From Ilumatobacter nonamiensis YM16-303 (lineage in GTDB: Bacteria > Actinomycetota > Acidimicrobiia > Acidimicrobiales > Ilumatobacteraceae), in the NCBI RefSeq assembly GCF_000350145.1, contig NZ_BAOL01000043.1, positions 1-39,436 of the forward strand: DNA of 39,436 bases, given 5' to 3'. Under the pieces are notes generated by a model that saw only the letters and a list, made by a program, of their open reading frames with translations, searched no databases and was not told the origin of the DNA. The position numbers and the translations under genes were made by a program. Below, in pieces: positions 31,348 through 39,224 of the stretch (positions are counted from its first letter, which is position 1; the number at the start of each line of letters is the position of its first letter).

Positions 31348-32370
31348 GTGAAGCGACAGTTGTGCGGATGGTTCGGGTTGGCGTTGATCGTCGCAGCGTG
31401 CGGAGGAGGCTCGGATGATGGTTCCGCTGACGGCTCCACGAACTCCGCGGCATCGGAGACCGACGAGCTGACGGTCGTGACCACGGTCGCTCCGATCACG
31501 TCGATCGCGTCGCAGATCGTCGGGGACCGGGCGACGATCGTCGGGCTGGTGCCGGAGGGCACGAACTCGCACACGTTCGAACCCTCGCCCTCGGCCGCGG
31601 AAACCCTGAGTACCGCCGATGTGGTGTTCATCAACGGGCTGCAGCTCGAGGAGCCGACCAAGGAACTGGCGGCCACCAACATGAAAGACGGCGCACCGCT
31701 CGTCGAGATCGGCAACGAAGTGATCGACCCCGACGAATACGAGTACGACTTCTCGTTCCCCGAGTCGGAGGGCAAGCCGAATCCGCACCTCTGGACGGAT
31801 CCGACGCTGGTCGAGGAGTACGCCGACGTCATCCTCGACACGATGATCGATCTCGATCCGGACGGGGAGGAGACCTACAGCGAGAACCACGAGGCGTTCG
31901 TCGACCTGGTCGATGAGTTCGATGCTGCGGTGTCCGAGTCGCTCGACACGGTTCCCGAGGAGAACCGCAAACTCGTGACCTACCACGACGCCTATGCGTA
32001 CTTCGCCGACACCTACGGGTGGACGGTCGTCGGTGCGATCCAGCCGGCCGACTTCGGCGAACCCACCCCGACCGAGGTGGTGCGTTTGATCGAGCAGATC
32101 CAGGCCGAGGAGGTCCCGGCAGTGTTCGGTTCGGAAGTGTTCCCGTCGCCCGTGCTCGAACAGGTGGCGAACGAGACCGGCGCGATCTACGTGGACGACC
32201 TTCGCGATGACGACCTTCCTGGCGAGCCGGGCGACACCGACCACTCATGGCTCGGCCTGATGAAGTACAACTTCGTCACGATGACCGACGCACTCGGCGG
32301 CGATCCGGCCGCACTCGAAGCCTTCGAGGTCCGCAACGTGGTGCCCGACGAAGCGACGTATCCGCAATGA
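31348..32370 (+). CDS. Metal ABC transporter substrate-binding lipoprotein (ZnuA/MntA family)
   Basis: Protein of 340 aa. The short lipoprotein signal ends VAAC with Cys18, then a Gly/Ser/Asp linker. The cluster A-I fold has VVTTVAPITSIASQIVGD, then NSHTFEPSP, KPNPHLWTDP and TYHDAYAYFADTYGW, which should supply three His ligands. The fourth is acidic, in VDDLRDDDLPGEPGDTDHSWLGLMKYN. There is no His-rich flexible loop of the kind seen in many ZnuA proteins, which leans toward manganese or a low-capacity zinc system. Metal identity is open. GTG at 31348 fits the TAGCGT hexamer. The ATPase gene follows 7 bp after its stop. Confidence 0.88.
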   Translation: MKRQLCGWFGLALIVAACGGGSDDGSADGSTNSAASETDELTVVTTVAPITSIASQIVGDRATIVGLVPEGTNSHTFEPSPSAAETLSTADVVFINGLQLEEPTKELAATNMKDGAPLVEIGNEVIDPDEYEYDFSFPESEGKPNPHLWTDPTLVEEYADVILDTMIDLDPDGEETYSENHEAFVDLVDEFDAAVSESLDTVPEENRKLVTYHDAYAYFADTYGWTVVGAIQPADFGEPTPTEVVRLIEQIQAEEVPAVFGSEVFPSPVLEQVANETGAIYVDDLRDDDLPGEPGDTDHSWLGLMKYNFVTMTDALGGDPAALEAFEVRNVVPDEATYPQ

Positions 32371-32377
32371 GCGCAGG

Positions 32378-33190
32378 ATGACCTCGGACGTGACCACGCT
32401 GATCTCCCCGGTCGAGGCGTTGATCGCCGCGGAACGCGTGACCGTCGCGTACGAGAACGACCCGGTGATCGTCGACGTCGACTTGACGATCGAGCCGGGA
32501 GACATGATCGGCATCGTCGGACCGTCGGGTTCGGGGAAGTCGACGCTGTTCCGTGCGTTGCTCGGCAGCGTCCCGTTGCACAGCGGTTCGGTCTCCCGGC
32601 GAGCCGGCCTGACCGTCGGGTTGGTCCCACAGGTGGAACGGATCGACTGGAACTTTCCGGTCACGGTGGCCGAGTGTGTCGCGATGGCGCGGGCGGGCGG
32701 TTGGCGCACGCCGTGGATCCGACGCGGTGAACGACGCGAGATCGACGCGGTACTCGAACGCCTCGGATTGGATGGTCTGGCGGGTCGGCACATCCGCAAC
32801 CTGTCGGGCGGCCAGCAGCAACGCGTGTTCCTCGCCCGCGCGATGTTCACGGGAGCCGAGGCGATCTTCCTCGACGAGCCGACATCCGGCCTCGACGTGA
32901 CGACGCGCCACGAGGTGCTCCACCTACTCGACGACCTCAACCGGGACGGCGTGACGATCGTGTTGTCGACGCACGACCTGAACGGCATCGCCACCCACCT
33001 GCCGACGATCGTCTGCCTCAATCGGTCGGTCATCGGCGCGGGAACCCCCGCCGATGTCCTGACCCCCGACGTACTCGAACGCACCTACGGCTCGCCGATG
33101 GAGATCCTCGAACACGGCGGGATGCGGGTCGTCGTCGATTCCGGGCACGGATCGAGCCTGCTCCCGCTCCGGCGGGACGTCGGCGCATGA
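32378..33190 (+). CDS. Metal ABC transporter ATPase (ZnuC/MntB family)
   Basis: Protein of 270 aa. Walker A is GPSGSGKST, the signature is LSGGQQQRVFLARAM, Walker B is AIFLDEPTSGLD, and the switch histidine is in VLSTHDLN. GLVPQVERIDWNFPVTVAECV is the Q-loop block typical of zinc/manganese importers. The start could be ATG 32378 or the GTG twelve bases later. Its stop overlaps the permease start (ATGA). Confidence 0.92.
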   Translation: MTSDVTTLISPVEALIAAERVTVAYENDPVIVDVDLTIEPGDMIGIVGPSGSGKSTLFRALLGSVPLHSGSVSRRAGLTVGLVPQVERIDWNFPVTVAECVAMARAGGWRTPWIRRGERREIDAVLERLGLDGLAGRHIRNLSGGQQQRVFLARAMFTGAEAIFLDEPTSGLDVTTRHEVLHLLDDLNRDGVTIVLSTHDLNGIATHLPTIVCLNRSVIGAGTPADVLTPDVLERTYGSPMEILEHGGMRVVVDSGHGSSLLPLRRDVGA

Positions 33191-34035
33191 ATTGGTCGGA
33201 GCTCACCGCTCCGTACGCATTCGAGTTCTTCCGCAACGGCGTCTACGTCGCCACCATGGCCGGCGCGCTCTGCGGATTGGTCGGGTGCTACGTCGTCCTG
33301 CGCAACATGAGCTACATCGGCCACGGGCTGTCGCACGCGATCTTCGGGGGATACGCGGTCGCGGGACTGATCGGCGTGAACCTGTTCCTCGGCGCCGGGA
33401 TCTGGGGTGTCGTGACGGCATTGGCGATCGGCGGGATCGTGCGGCGGCGGCCGATCGGCTCCGACGCCGCGATCGGCGTGGTGACCACGGCGTCGTTCGC
33501 GCTCGGGATCGCGCTCGTCGAACGGTACGGGTCGCCCGGTCGCAGTGCCGACGCGCTCCTGTTCGGCAACATTCTGGGCGTTCGGAGCAGCGACGTCTGG
33601 CTCGTCGCGGGGGTGTCGCTCGCCGCGGTCGCGTTCATCGTCCTGGCGTACCGCCCGCTGTTGTTCACCACGTTCGACTCGGAGGTGGCGGAAGCGACGG
33701 GTGTGCCGACCACGTTGATCGACACCGCGCTGATGATCGTGCTCTCCGCGACGGTGCTGGCGACGATGAACGTGATGGGTGTGACCTTGATCGCCGCGAC
33801 GCTCGTCGTGCCGGCCGTCGTGGCGCGGATGCTGACCGACAGCTTCGGGAAGATGCTCGGGGTGGCCACCGTCGTCGGTGCGGTCAGTGGCTTCATCGGG
33901 ATGAACGTGAGCTACCACCTCGACCTGCCGTCGGGGTCGACGATCGTCCTCGTCGGCACGGCGTTCTTCCTCGTCGCGTTCGTCGCGAGTGACACCTTCC
34001 GTCGGCGCGGCGCCAGCGTCACCCACGCACACTGA
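33187..34035 (+). CDS. Metal ABC transporter permease (ZnuB/MntC family)
   Basis: ABC-3 family membrane protein of 282 aa with about eight hydrophobic segments. It opens YAFEFFRNGVYVATMAGALCGLVGCYVVLRNMSYIGHGLSHAIFGG, the standard ABC-3 N-terminus. FGNILGVRSSDVWLV and VMGVTLIAATLVVPAVVARML follow, and the C-terminus is SYHLDLPSGSTIVLVGTAFFLVAFV. It forms the homodimeric channel for the metal ion. Translationally coupled to the ATPase gene by ATGA. Confidence 0.92.
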   Translation: MNWSELTAPYAFEFFRNGVYVATMAGALCGLVGCYVVLRNMSYIGHGLSHAIFGGYAVAGLIGVNLFLGAGIWGVVTALAIGGIVRRRPIGSDAAIGVVTTASFALGIALVERYGSPGRSADALLFGNILGVRSSDVWLVAGVSLAAVAFIVLAYRPLLFTTFDSEVAEATGVPTTLIDTALMIVLSATVLATMNVMGVTLIAATLVVPAVVARMLTDSFGKMLGVATVVGAVSGFIGMNVSYHLDLPSGSTIVLVGTAFFLVAFVASDTFRRRGASVTHAH

Positions 34036-34040
34036 CACGG

Positions 34041-34046
34041 TACGGT
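34041..34046 (+). promoter_or_regulatory. -10 element of a leaderless promoter for the Fur-family gene
   Basis: TACGGT ends 6 nt before the GTG at 34053, in the 17-bp gap after the permease gene. The regulator may thus be expressed separately as well as from the importer operon. Confidence 0.5.
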
Positions 34047-34052
34047 CGTGGC

Positions 34053-34508
34053 GTGAGGCCCGAACCGAGCAAGGCGTTTGATCCCGGGGAGTGGGAGCCG
34101 GAGCGGGCGGGGGAGGCACTGCGTGCGCACGGATGCCGGGTCACCCAGCCGCGGGTCGCGGTGCTGCGCGCACTGCTCGAGCATGGTGGAACGATCGATG
34201 CGCTCGGGTTGACCGCACTGGCCCAGCGGTACGAACCGGGGATCCACGAGGCGACCGTGTATCGGACGGTGAACGTGCTGTCGGAGGTGGGCATCGCCTC
34301 CCACGTGCACGCCGGGCACGGCCCGTCGCTGGTCCGGCTCGCGGGTGACGAGCAACTGGTCGCCGTGTGCCGGGACTGTGGGGCGATTGCTCCGATCCCG
34401 GAGGAGTCGGTCGCACAGCTGGTCGAGTCCGTCGAGGCGCGAACCGGGTTTCTCCTCGAACCGGGGCACTTCGCGCTCGAAGGGGTGTGCGGGGAGTGCT
34501 CCCCATGA
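34053..34508 (+). CDS. Fur-family metal-responsive regulator
   Basis: Protein of 151 aa. The winged helix (about 18-95) contains HGCRVTQPRVAVLRALLEHG and recognition helix HEATVYRTVNVLSEVG. The C-terminal dimerisation domain has structural zinc cysteines CRDC (106-109) and CGEC (146-149). Possible sensing ligands include H84, H86 and H89 in ASHVHAGHGPS and H139 in EPGHF. The usual His-rich stretch just before the first CxxC (HHHxxC in many Fur and Zur proteins) is replaced by DEQLVAVC, so the sensor site differs from the textbook one. Being encoded after znuABC-like genes, it probably represses them in response to their metal. Zur, Mur or Nur identity cannot be decided. Its stop overlaps the phzF-like start (ATGA). 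Confidence 0.88.
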   Translation: MRPEPSKAFDPGEWEPERAGEALRAHGCRVTQPRVAVLRALLEHGGTIDALGLTALAQRYEPGIHEATVYRTVNVLSEVGIASHVHAGHGPSLVRLAGDEQLVAVCRDCGAIAPIPEESVAQLVESVEARTGFLLEPGHFALEGVCGECSP

Positions 34509-35347
34509 CGAGTCGACGATTCATGCAACTCGACGTCTTCGCCTCGGGACCGTTCACGGGGAATCCGCTGGCGGTCGTTCTCGACGGAGAGGGCCTGTCG
34601 ACCGCCGAGATGCAGCAGATCACCGACTGGACCAACTTGTCCGAAGCGACGTTCCTGTCGGCCCCGACTCATCCCGAGGCCGACTATCGAGTGCGGATCT
34701 TCTGCCCGGGGCGTGAGCTCCCGTTTGCCGGGCACCCGACCTTGGGTTCGTGTCAGGCGTGGCTGTCCGGTGGCGGTGTGCCGATGAGCACCGGTCGAAT
34801 CGTGCAGGAGTGTGGCGCCGGGCTGATTGCCATTCGCCGCGATGGCGATCGCCTCGCGTTCGCCGCGCCGCCGATGATCCGGACGGGGCCGGTCGACCCG
34901 GCGCTGCTCGAGCGGCGGATCCGGCTGATCGGTCTCGACGAGTCCGATGTCGTGGCGTCGGCGTGGATCGACAACGGTCCCGGCTGGATGGGGATCCTGC
35001 TGGAGTCGGCCGATGCGGTTCTCGACGTCGACGTTCCGCACGCATCCGAGCCCGGATTCGACGTCGGTCTCGTCGGCCTGCGCGGCCCGGAGAGCGACTG
35101 CGCCATCGAAGTGCGGGCGTTCTTCGCCGACGGTTCCGGATCGATTCGCGAGGATCCGGTCACCGGCAGTCTGAATGCATCGGTCGCTCAGTGGCTCACG
35201 GAGACCGGCCGCGTCGAGGCGCCGTACGTCGCAGCGCAAGGTCAGCAGCTCGGCCGACGCGGGCGCGTGTACGTCGAGGCCGACGACGGCGAGCTCTGGA
35301 TCGGCGGCCGCAGCACCGTGTCGATCACCGGCACGCTGTCGACGTGA
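34505..35347 (+). CDS. PhzF-family isomerase-like protein
   Basis: Protein of 280 aa with the diaminopimelate-epimerase-like double fold of PhzF. It has MQLDVFASGPFTGNPLAVVLD at the N-terminus, NLSEATF with the catalytic glutamate E47, and FCPGRELPFAGHPTLGSCQAWL. The second half has VRAFFADGSGSIREDPVTGSLNASVAQWL. Most members outside phenazine clusters are of unknown function, probably isomerases or hydratases of small metabolites; no phenazine genes are near. The ATG overlaps the fur stop, so the two are coupled, which is an unusual partner for a metal regulator. Its TGA is followed two bases later by perfect palindrome copy C. Confidence 0.88.
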   Translation: MTSRRFMQLDVFASGPFTGNPLAVVLDGEGLSTAEMQQITDWTNLSEATFLSAPTHPEADYRVRIFCPGRELPFAGHPTLGSCQAWLSGGGVPMSTGRIVQECGAGLIAIRRDGDRLAFAAPPMIRTGPVDPALLERRIRLIGLDESDVVASAWIDNGPGWMGILLESADAVLDVDVPHASEPGFDVGLVGLRGPESDCAIEVRAFFADGSGSIREDPVTGSLNASVAQWLTETGRVEAPYVAAQGQQLGRRGRVYVEADDGELWIGGRSTVSITGTLST

Positions 35348-35349
35348 AG

Positions 35350-35380
35350 ATGTTCGTCGGTGCCCGGCACCGACGAACAT
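35350..35380. repeat. Perfect 13-5-13 palindrome, copy C, filling a convergent gap
   Basis: ATGTTCGTCGGTG (35350-35362), loop CCCGG, CACCGACGAACAT (35368-35380). It starts two bases after the phzF-like TGA, and its last base abuts the stop triplet of the opposing oxidoreductase gene (35381-35383). It fills essentially all of the intergenic space and could act as a bidirectional terminator. Confidence 0.92.
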
Positions 35381-36400
35381 TCAGGCGGCTCGGAGGTCGG
35401 CCATCACCTTGGCCCAGCGCTCGGGATCGCTGGCGTAGGGGGCGTAGAAGCTGATCCGCTGGATCACGTCGCCGTAGCGGCGGGACAACTCCGGTGCGAC
35501 CTGCTCGGGTTCGCCGACGACCGCGAACGTGTTCAGGATCTCATCGTCGATCAGGGTGCCCATCTTCTCCCACTCGCCCTGCTTCGACATCGTGTTCAAC
35601 TCGTCCTGCAAACCGCCCCAGCCGTGCGCGTCGAGGACGGGTCGGTAGGCCGGGGTCGACCCGTAGAACGCGATCTGCTGACGCGTGCCGATGGCGGCCT
35701 TCTCGATCTCCTCGTCGGTGTTGCCCGTGACGACGAACGACGGGCCCACGATCTCGAAGCCCTCCAGCGTCTTGCCGGCCTTCGCCCGACCGCGTTCGAG
35801 CGCCGGAATCGTGACCTCGCGAAGGAACTTCTCGGTCGTGAAGCCGTGGCAGATGAAGCCGTCGCACACCTCGCCGGCGACCTCGGTCATCAGCGGACCG
35901 ACACCGGCGAGAAACACCTTCGGGGTGCCGAAGTCACCGAGATCCTCGGGATCCGGAGCGAAGAACGGCGTCATCAACGTGTGTCGGTAGAACTCGCCGC
36001 GGAACTCGAGCTTCTCGCCGGTCTCCCACGTGTTCCAGATGGCGCGCATCGCGAGCACGAACTCGCGCATGCGTGCCGCCGGCTTCGACCACTCCATCGA
36101 GAACCGCTTCTCGATGTGCGGTTTGATCTGGCTGCCGAGTCCCAGGACGAACCGACCCTTCGAGTAGGCCTGGAGGTCCCACGCGGTGTTCGCGGTGGTC
36201 ATCGGGCTGCGCGCGAACGCGACGGCGATCGACGTGCCGATCTCCAACTCACTCGTGTGCTCGGCTGCGAGGAGCAGCGGAAGGAACGGGTCGTGTGCCG
36301 TCTCGGCGGTCCACGCACCGGAGTAGCCCTCTGCCTCGGTCCTCTTGGCGTTGGCAGCCACGTTGGCCAGGTCGGTTCCGATGTTTCCGTCGACTTTCAT
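35381..36400 (-). CDS. LLM-class (F420-type) oxidoreductase
   Basis: Luciferase-like monooxygenase-fold TIM barrel of 339 aa. Landmarks are GYSGAWTAETAHDPFLPLLLAAEHT, LEIGTSIAVAFARSPMTTANTAWDLQAYSKGRFVLGLGSQIKPHIEKRF, MREFVLAMRAIWNTWETGEKLEFRGEFYRH and VFLAGVGPLMTEVAGEVCDGFICHG. These match the F420-dependent subgroup abundant in mycobacteria and Acidimicrobiia. It probably oxidises or reduces an alcohol or enone using F420; the substrate is unknown. The ATG at 36400 has a TACTGT hexamer 6 nt upstream on its strand, so it can be expressed as a leaderless mRNA, as well as from the PAC2 gene 15 bp upstream. Confidence 0.87.
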   Translation of the reverse strand: MKVDGNIGTDLANVAANAKRTEAEGYSGAWTAETAHDPFLPLLLAAEHTSELEIGTSIAVAFARSPMTTANTAWDLQAYSKGRFVLGLGSQIKPHIEKRFSMEWSKPAARMREFVLAMRAIWNTWETGEKLEFRGEFYRHTLMTPFFAPDPEDLGDFGTPKVFLAGVGPLMTEVAGEVCDGFICHGFTTEKFLREVTIPALERGRAKAGKTLEGFEIVGPSFVVTGNTDEEIEKAAIGTRQQIAFYGSTPAYRPVLDAHGWGGLQDELNTMSKQGEWEKMGTLIDDEILNTFAVVGEPEQVAPELSRRYGDVIQRISFYAPYASDPERWAKVMADLRAA

Positions 36401-36406
36401 GGCCCC

Positions 36407-36412
36407 ACAGTA
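36407..36412 (-). promoter_or_regulatory. -10 element of a leaderless promoter for the LLM oxidoreductase
   Basis: The minus strand reads TACTGT, six bases, then ATG at 36400. The hexamer and spacing are the same as for the HNH gene at 1538. Confidence 0.5.
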
Positions 36413-36415
36413 CGT

Positions 36416-37351
36416 TCAGGGCTGATCTTTGAAGAACTCCTGGATCTCGGCGGCGAGTTCGTCTCCGGAACGCAGCTCGAGCTCTTCGACCTCGTCGTCC
36501 TCGCTCTCCGATGGAGCGAGATCGTGCAACTCCTCCAGTTGGCGCAGCATCGCCTCGTTCTCGGGCTTCTCGGCGATCATCCGATCGAGCCGGTTCCGTT
36601 GCGTGTCGACCTCGGCGCGCAGGCCGAGCGCTTCGATCGAGATGCCGGTCACCTCTTCGAGGCCTTCCAGCAGCGCGACCGAGGCCGCCGGATACTCCAT
36701 TGCCGACACGTAGTGCGGTACCTGCGCCCAGATGCCGATCGACGGGATCTTCTGTGCGTGGAGCGCGTGTTCGAGCACACCGGCCATCCCCGCCGGAACA
36801 TCGACCGAGCTCCGTGCGAACGACACCGCGGCGAGCATGTCCGACGAAGGTGACGACACGGAGAGCCGGGCCGGACGGGTGTGAGGAGCGGCGAACGGAT
36901 ACGCCCCGAGCCCCACCATCTGACGGACACCGAACTCGGTGGCCAGTGTCGCCACCGCACGGCCGAACCGGCGCCAGGCCATGTCGGGTTCGGGGCCGAC
37001 GAGGAACAGCACGTCGCGACCGCCGGGGGAGCGTCCGGCGCGCATCTCGATGGTCGCCCAGTCGAGGTTGGTGTTGAGCCCGTCACGCAGCTCCATGGTC
37101 GGCCGGCGAGCGCGATAGTCGACGTAGGTGTCGTCGTCGAACGACAGGATCGGCGAGGACTCGCACGCGCGGGTCAGCTGGTCGGTGGCAGCGGCCGCAG
37201 CGCCGGCGGCGTCGATCCAGCCGGTGAGCATCACGATCATCACCGGCTCGTGGAGAGTCGGGTCGTCGACGAGGCGTTCGATGCCGTACTCACGATCGAG
37301 CTCGTCGCGGCGGCTCGAGGAGTCGGGGGTGTCGGGTGCGGAATCGCTCAT
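36416..37351 (-). CDS. PAC2-family protein
   Basis: Protein of 311 aa. The PAC2 domain spans about 30-250: EPVMIVMLTGWIDAAGAAAAATDQLTRA, VDYRARRPTMEL, FLVGPEPDMAWRRFGRAVATLA, VVGLGAYPFAAPHTRP-like (here MVGLGAYPFAAPHTRP), and IGIWAQVPHYVSAMEYPAASVALLEGL. An acidic, coiled-coil-prone tail follows (EELHDLAPSESEDDEVEELE). The fold is named for the eukaryotic proteasome assembly chaperone 2. In actinobacteria its members are abundant and their function is unproven; a link to proteasome or ATP-grasp chemistry has been suggested. GGAGG is 8 nt before the ATG at 37351, which overlaps the stop of the upstream phosphotransferase gene (ATGA). Confidence 0.87.
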   Translation of the reverse strand: MSDSAPDTPDSSSRRDELDREYGIERLVDDPTLHEPVMIVMLTGWIDAAGAAAAATDQLTRACESSPILSFDDDTYVDYRARRPTMELRDGLNTNLDWATIEMRAGRSPGGRDVLFLVGPEPDMAWRRFGRAVATLATEFGVRQMVGLGAYPFAAPHTRPARLSVSSPSSDMLAAVSFARSSVDVPAGMAGVLEHALHAQKIPSIGIWAQVPHYVSAMEYPAASVALLEGLEEVTGISIEALGLRAEVDTQRNRLDRMIAEKPENEAMLRQLEELHDLAPSESEDDEVEELELRSGDELAAEIQEFFKDQP

Positions 37352-38415
37352 CCGAGTGCCTCCAGACGTGTTTCGGCGCTCGCCGCAGCTCCATCGACCT
37401 GCATCTTGAACGCGTGGAGGAACTCGGGGTCCTGCTCGCCGAGTGCCCCGCCGAGGTACCGGGAGTAGACACCTTCGAGGATGCACGCCAGCTTCCAGTA
37501 GGCGAACGCGACGTAGAAGTCGAGCTGTGAAAGATCACGACCGGTGATCTCGCCGTAGCGCTGGGCGAGCTGCGCTCGATCCCAGAATCCGGGCGGTGTG
37601 GTGGCGCTTCCCGTCCAGGCGGAGTGGTCGTCGTTCGGTCCGGTCCAGTACACCTGGAGCAAGCCGAGATCGGCGAGCGGATCGCCCAACGTGCAGATCT
37701 CCCAGTCGAGAACGGCGACGACATCACCCCGGTCGTCGACCATGCAGTTGTCGAGGCGGTAGTCGCCGTGGACGATCGTGGCCGGACCCTGCTCGGGGAT
37801 GCGTTCCGCCAGTCGGTCGTGGACCCGGTCGACCGCCATGAGATCGCGGGTCTTGCCCTGGTTCCACTGGCTGTACCAGCGCTTGAGCTGGCGGGCGATG
37901 TATCCCTCGTGGCGTCCGAGCTGAACGAGGCCGGCCGCTTCGAGGTCGACCGAATGGATCTTGGCCATCGTGTCGACCAACGATCGGCTCGCGTTGTCCC
38001 GCGCCTCTTCATCGAGCGCTGCCGCCGAGGCCTCGGCGTCGCGCAACACGTGTCCGTCGACGAACCCCATCACGTAGAACGGGCTGCCGTTGACGGACTC
38101 GTCGGTGCACAGGCCGCCGATGGGCGGAACGGGCACGTCGGTGTCGCGCAGCCCGGACACGATACGATGCTCGCGCTCCATGTCGTGGGCGCTCGCGAGC
38201 ACATGGCCGAGCGGAGGGCGGCGGAGCACGAATCGGCGACCGTCGGACCCGGTGACGGTCATGGTGAGATTGGAGTGACCGCCGGTGATCGGGTGGAACA
38301 CGAACGGAGCGACGGCGCCGTCCACATTCGACGCCATCCACGCCGAGACACGTTCGACATCGACTCCCGGCACGGGGGAGTGGCTGGGCTCGGGGGGCGC
38401 TGCGGCGTCGGTCAT
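37348..38415 (-). CDS. Phosphotransferase (APH/choline kinase-like) family protein
   Basis: Protein of 355 aa with the aminoglycoside phosphotransferase fold. GGHSNLTMTV is the nucleotide-loop equivalent, followed by FVLRRPPLGHVLASAHDMEREHRIVSGLRDTDVPVP. The catalytic loop is HGDYRLDNCMVDD (Brenner motif H-G-D-x4-N), then AVLDWEICTLGDPLADLGLL. This is the subgroup related to the N-terminal part of ACAD10/11 and mycobacterial FadE36-type proteins, thought to phosphorylate hydroxyacyl-CoA or other small hydroxylated compounds and not antibiotics. ATG at 38415 has GGAAGGGAG directly upstream. First gene of a three-gene minus-strand run with PAC2 and the LLM oxidoreductase. Confidence 0.86.
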   Translation of the reverse strand: MTDAAAPPEPSHSPVPGVDVERVSAWMASNVDGAVAPFVFHPITGGHSNLTMTVTGSDGRRFVLRRPPLGHVLASAHDMEREHRIVSGLRDTDVPVPPIGGLCTDESVNGSPFYVMGFVDGHVLRDAEASAAALDEEARDNASRSLVDTMAKIHSVDLEAAGLVQLGRHEGYIARQLKRWYSQWNQGKTRDLMAVDRVHDRLAERIPEQGPATIVHGDYRLDNCMVDDRGDVVAVLDWEICTLGDPLADLGLLQVYWTGPNDDHSAWTGSATTPPGFWDRAQLAQRYGEITGRDLSQLDFYVAFAYWKLACILEGVYSRYLGGALGEQDPEFLHAFKMQVDGAAASAETRLEALG

Positions 38416-38446
38416 CTCCCTTCCGAGAGTAGCGAGGCTCGGCCGG

Positions 38447-38452
38447 TAGCGT
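38447..38452 (+). promoter_or_regulatory. -10 element of a leaderless promoter for the thioredoxin-like gene
   Basis: TAGCGT ends 7 nt before the ATG at 38460, in the 44-bp divergent gap shared with the phosphotransferase gene. Confidence 0.55.
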
Positions 38453-38459
38453 TCATCCC

Positions 38460-39167
38460 ATGCCAGCAATCGACGTCACCGAGACCACCTTCGAGGCCGA
38501 AGTCATCGAGAAATCCAAGACGGTTCCCGTCGTCATCGATCTGTGGGCCGAGTGGTGTGGACCCTGCAAGACGCTCGGCCCGATCCTCGAGAAGGTGATC
38601 GATGCCACGGACGGCAAGGTGGTTCTGGCGAAGGTCGACGTGGACGCGAACCCCGGTCTGAGCCAAGCCTTCAAGGTGCAGTCGATCCCCGCCGTGTACG
38701 CGATGCGGGACGGGGCCGTCGTCGATGGCTTCATGGGCGCGTACCCGGAATCGGCCGTGCAGGAGTTCGTCGACAAGCTCCTCCCGTCCGAGGAGGAGGA
38801 CACGGTGGCCACACTCGTCGCCGCCGGTGACGAAGACAGCCTCCGCCAGGCGCTCGCGCTCGAACCGGCTCACGAGGACGCGATCGGCGCCTTGGGCGAG
38901 TTGCTCGTCGGAAGCGACCGCGGACCCGAGGCGCTCGAACTGATCGCACGCATTCCCGAGAACGACCGGACCCGGAAGATCGCCGCCGCCGCTCGCGTCG
39001 GAGAGAAGCCGACCGACGATCACGACGCGACGTTGACGGCGCTGCTCGACCGGGTGAAGGCCGACGACGAGGCACGCCAGCAATTCGTCGACATCCTCGA
39101 ACTGATGGGCCCCGACGATCCGCGCACGGCCGATTACCGGCGCCAGCTCACCCAACGGCTGTACTGA
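38460..39167 (+). CDS. CnoX/YbbN-like thioredoxin with C-terminal TPR-like domain
   Basis: Protein of 235 aa. Thioredoxin domain (about 1-108): VVIDLWAEWCGPCKTLGP with the redox pair C33 and C36, and the cis-proline in QSIPAVYAMRDG. The C-terminal half is helical and repeats a TPR-like pattern (LVAAGDEDSLRQALALEPAHEDAIGALGELLVG; ALLDRVKADDEARQQFVDILELMGPDDP), ending RRQLTQRLY as in YbbN/CnoX proteins. The Escherichia coli homologue is a chaperedoxin that protects clients and hands them to GroEL. Here the intact WCGPC suggests true disulfide activity. The start is supported by TAGCGT 7 nt upstream. Confidence 0.9.
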   Translation: MPAIDVTETTFEAEVIEKSKTVPVVIDLWAEWCGPCKTLGPILEKVIDATDGKVVLAKVDVDANPGLSQAFKVQSIPAVYAMRDGAVVDGFMGAYPESAVQEFVDKLLPSEEEDTVATLVAAGDEDSLRQALALEPAHEDAIGALGELLVGSDRGPEALELIARIPENDRTRKIAAAARVGEKPTDDHDATLTALLDRVKADDEARQQFVDILELMGPDDPRTADYRRQLTQRLY

Positions 39168-39189
39168 AGCCGACCCGCCGAATCGACCC

Positions 39190-39218
39190 TTGCCGTCGGT
39201 CCGGCTCCTCGGTAGATT
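39190..39218 (+). promoter_or_regulatory. Promoter of the gene at the right edge
   Basis: TTGCCG (-35, 39190-39195), 17 bp, TAGATT (-10, 39213-39218). Transcription would begin near 39225, giving a leader of about 59 nt. Confidence 0.6.
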
Positions 39219-39224
39219 CGCCCG

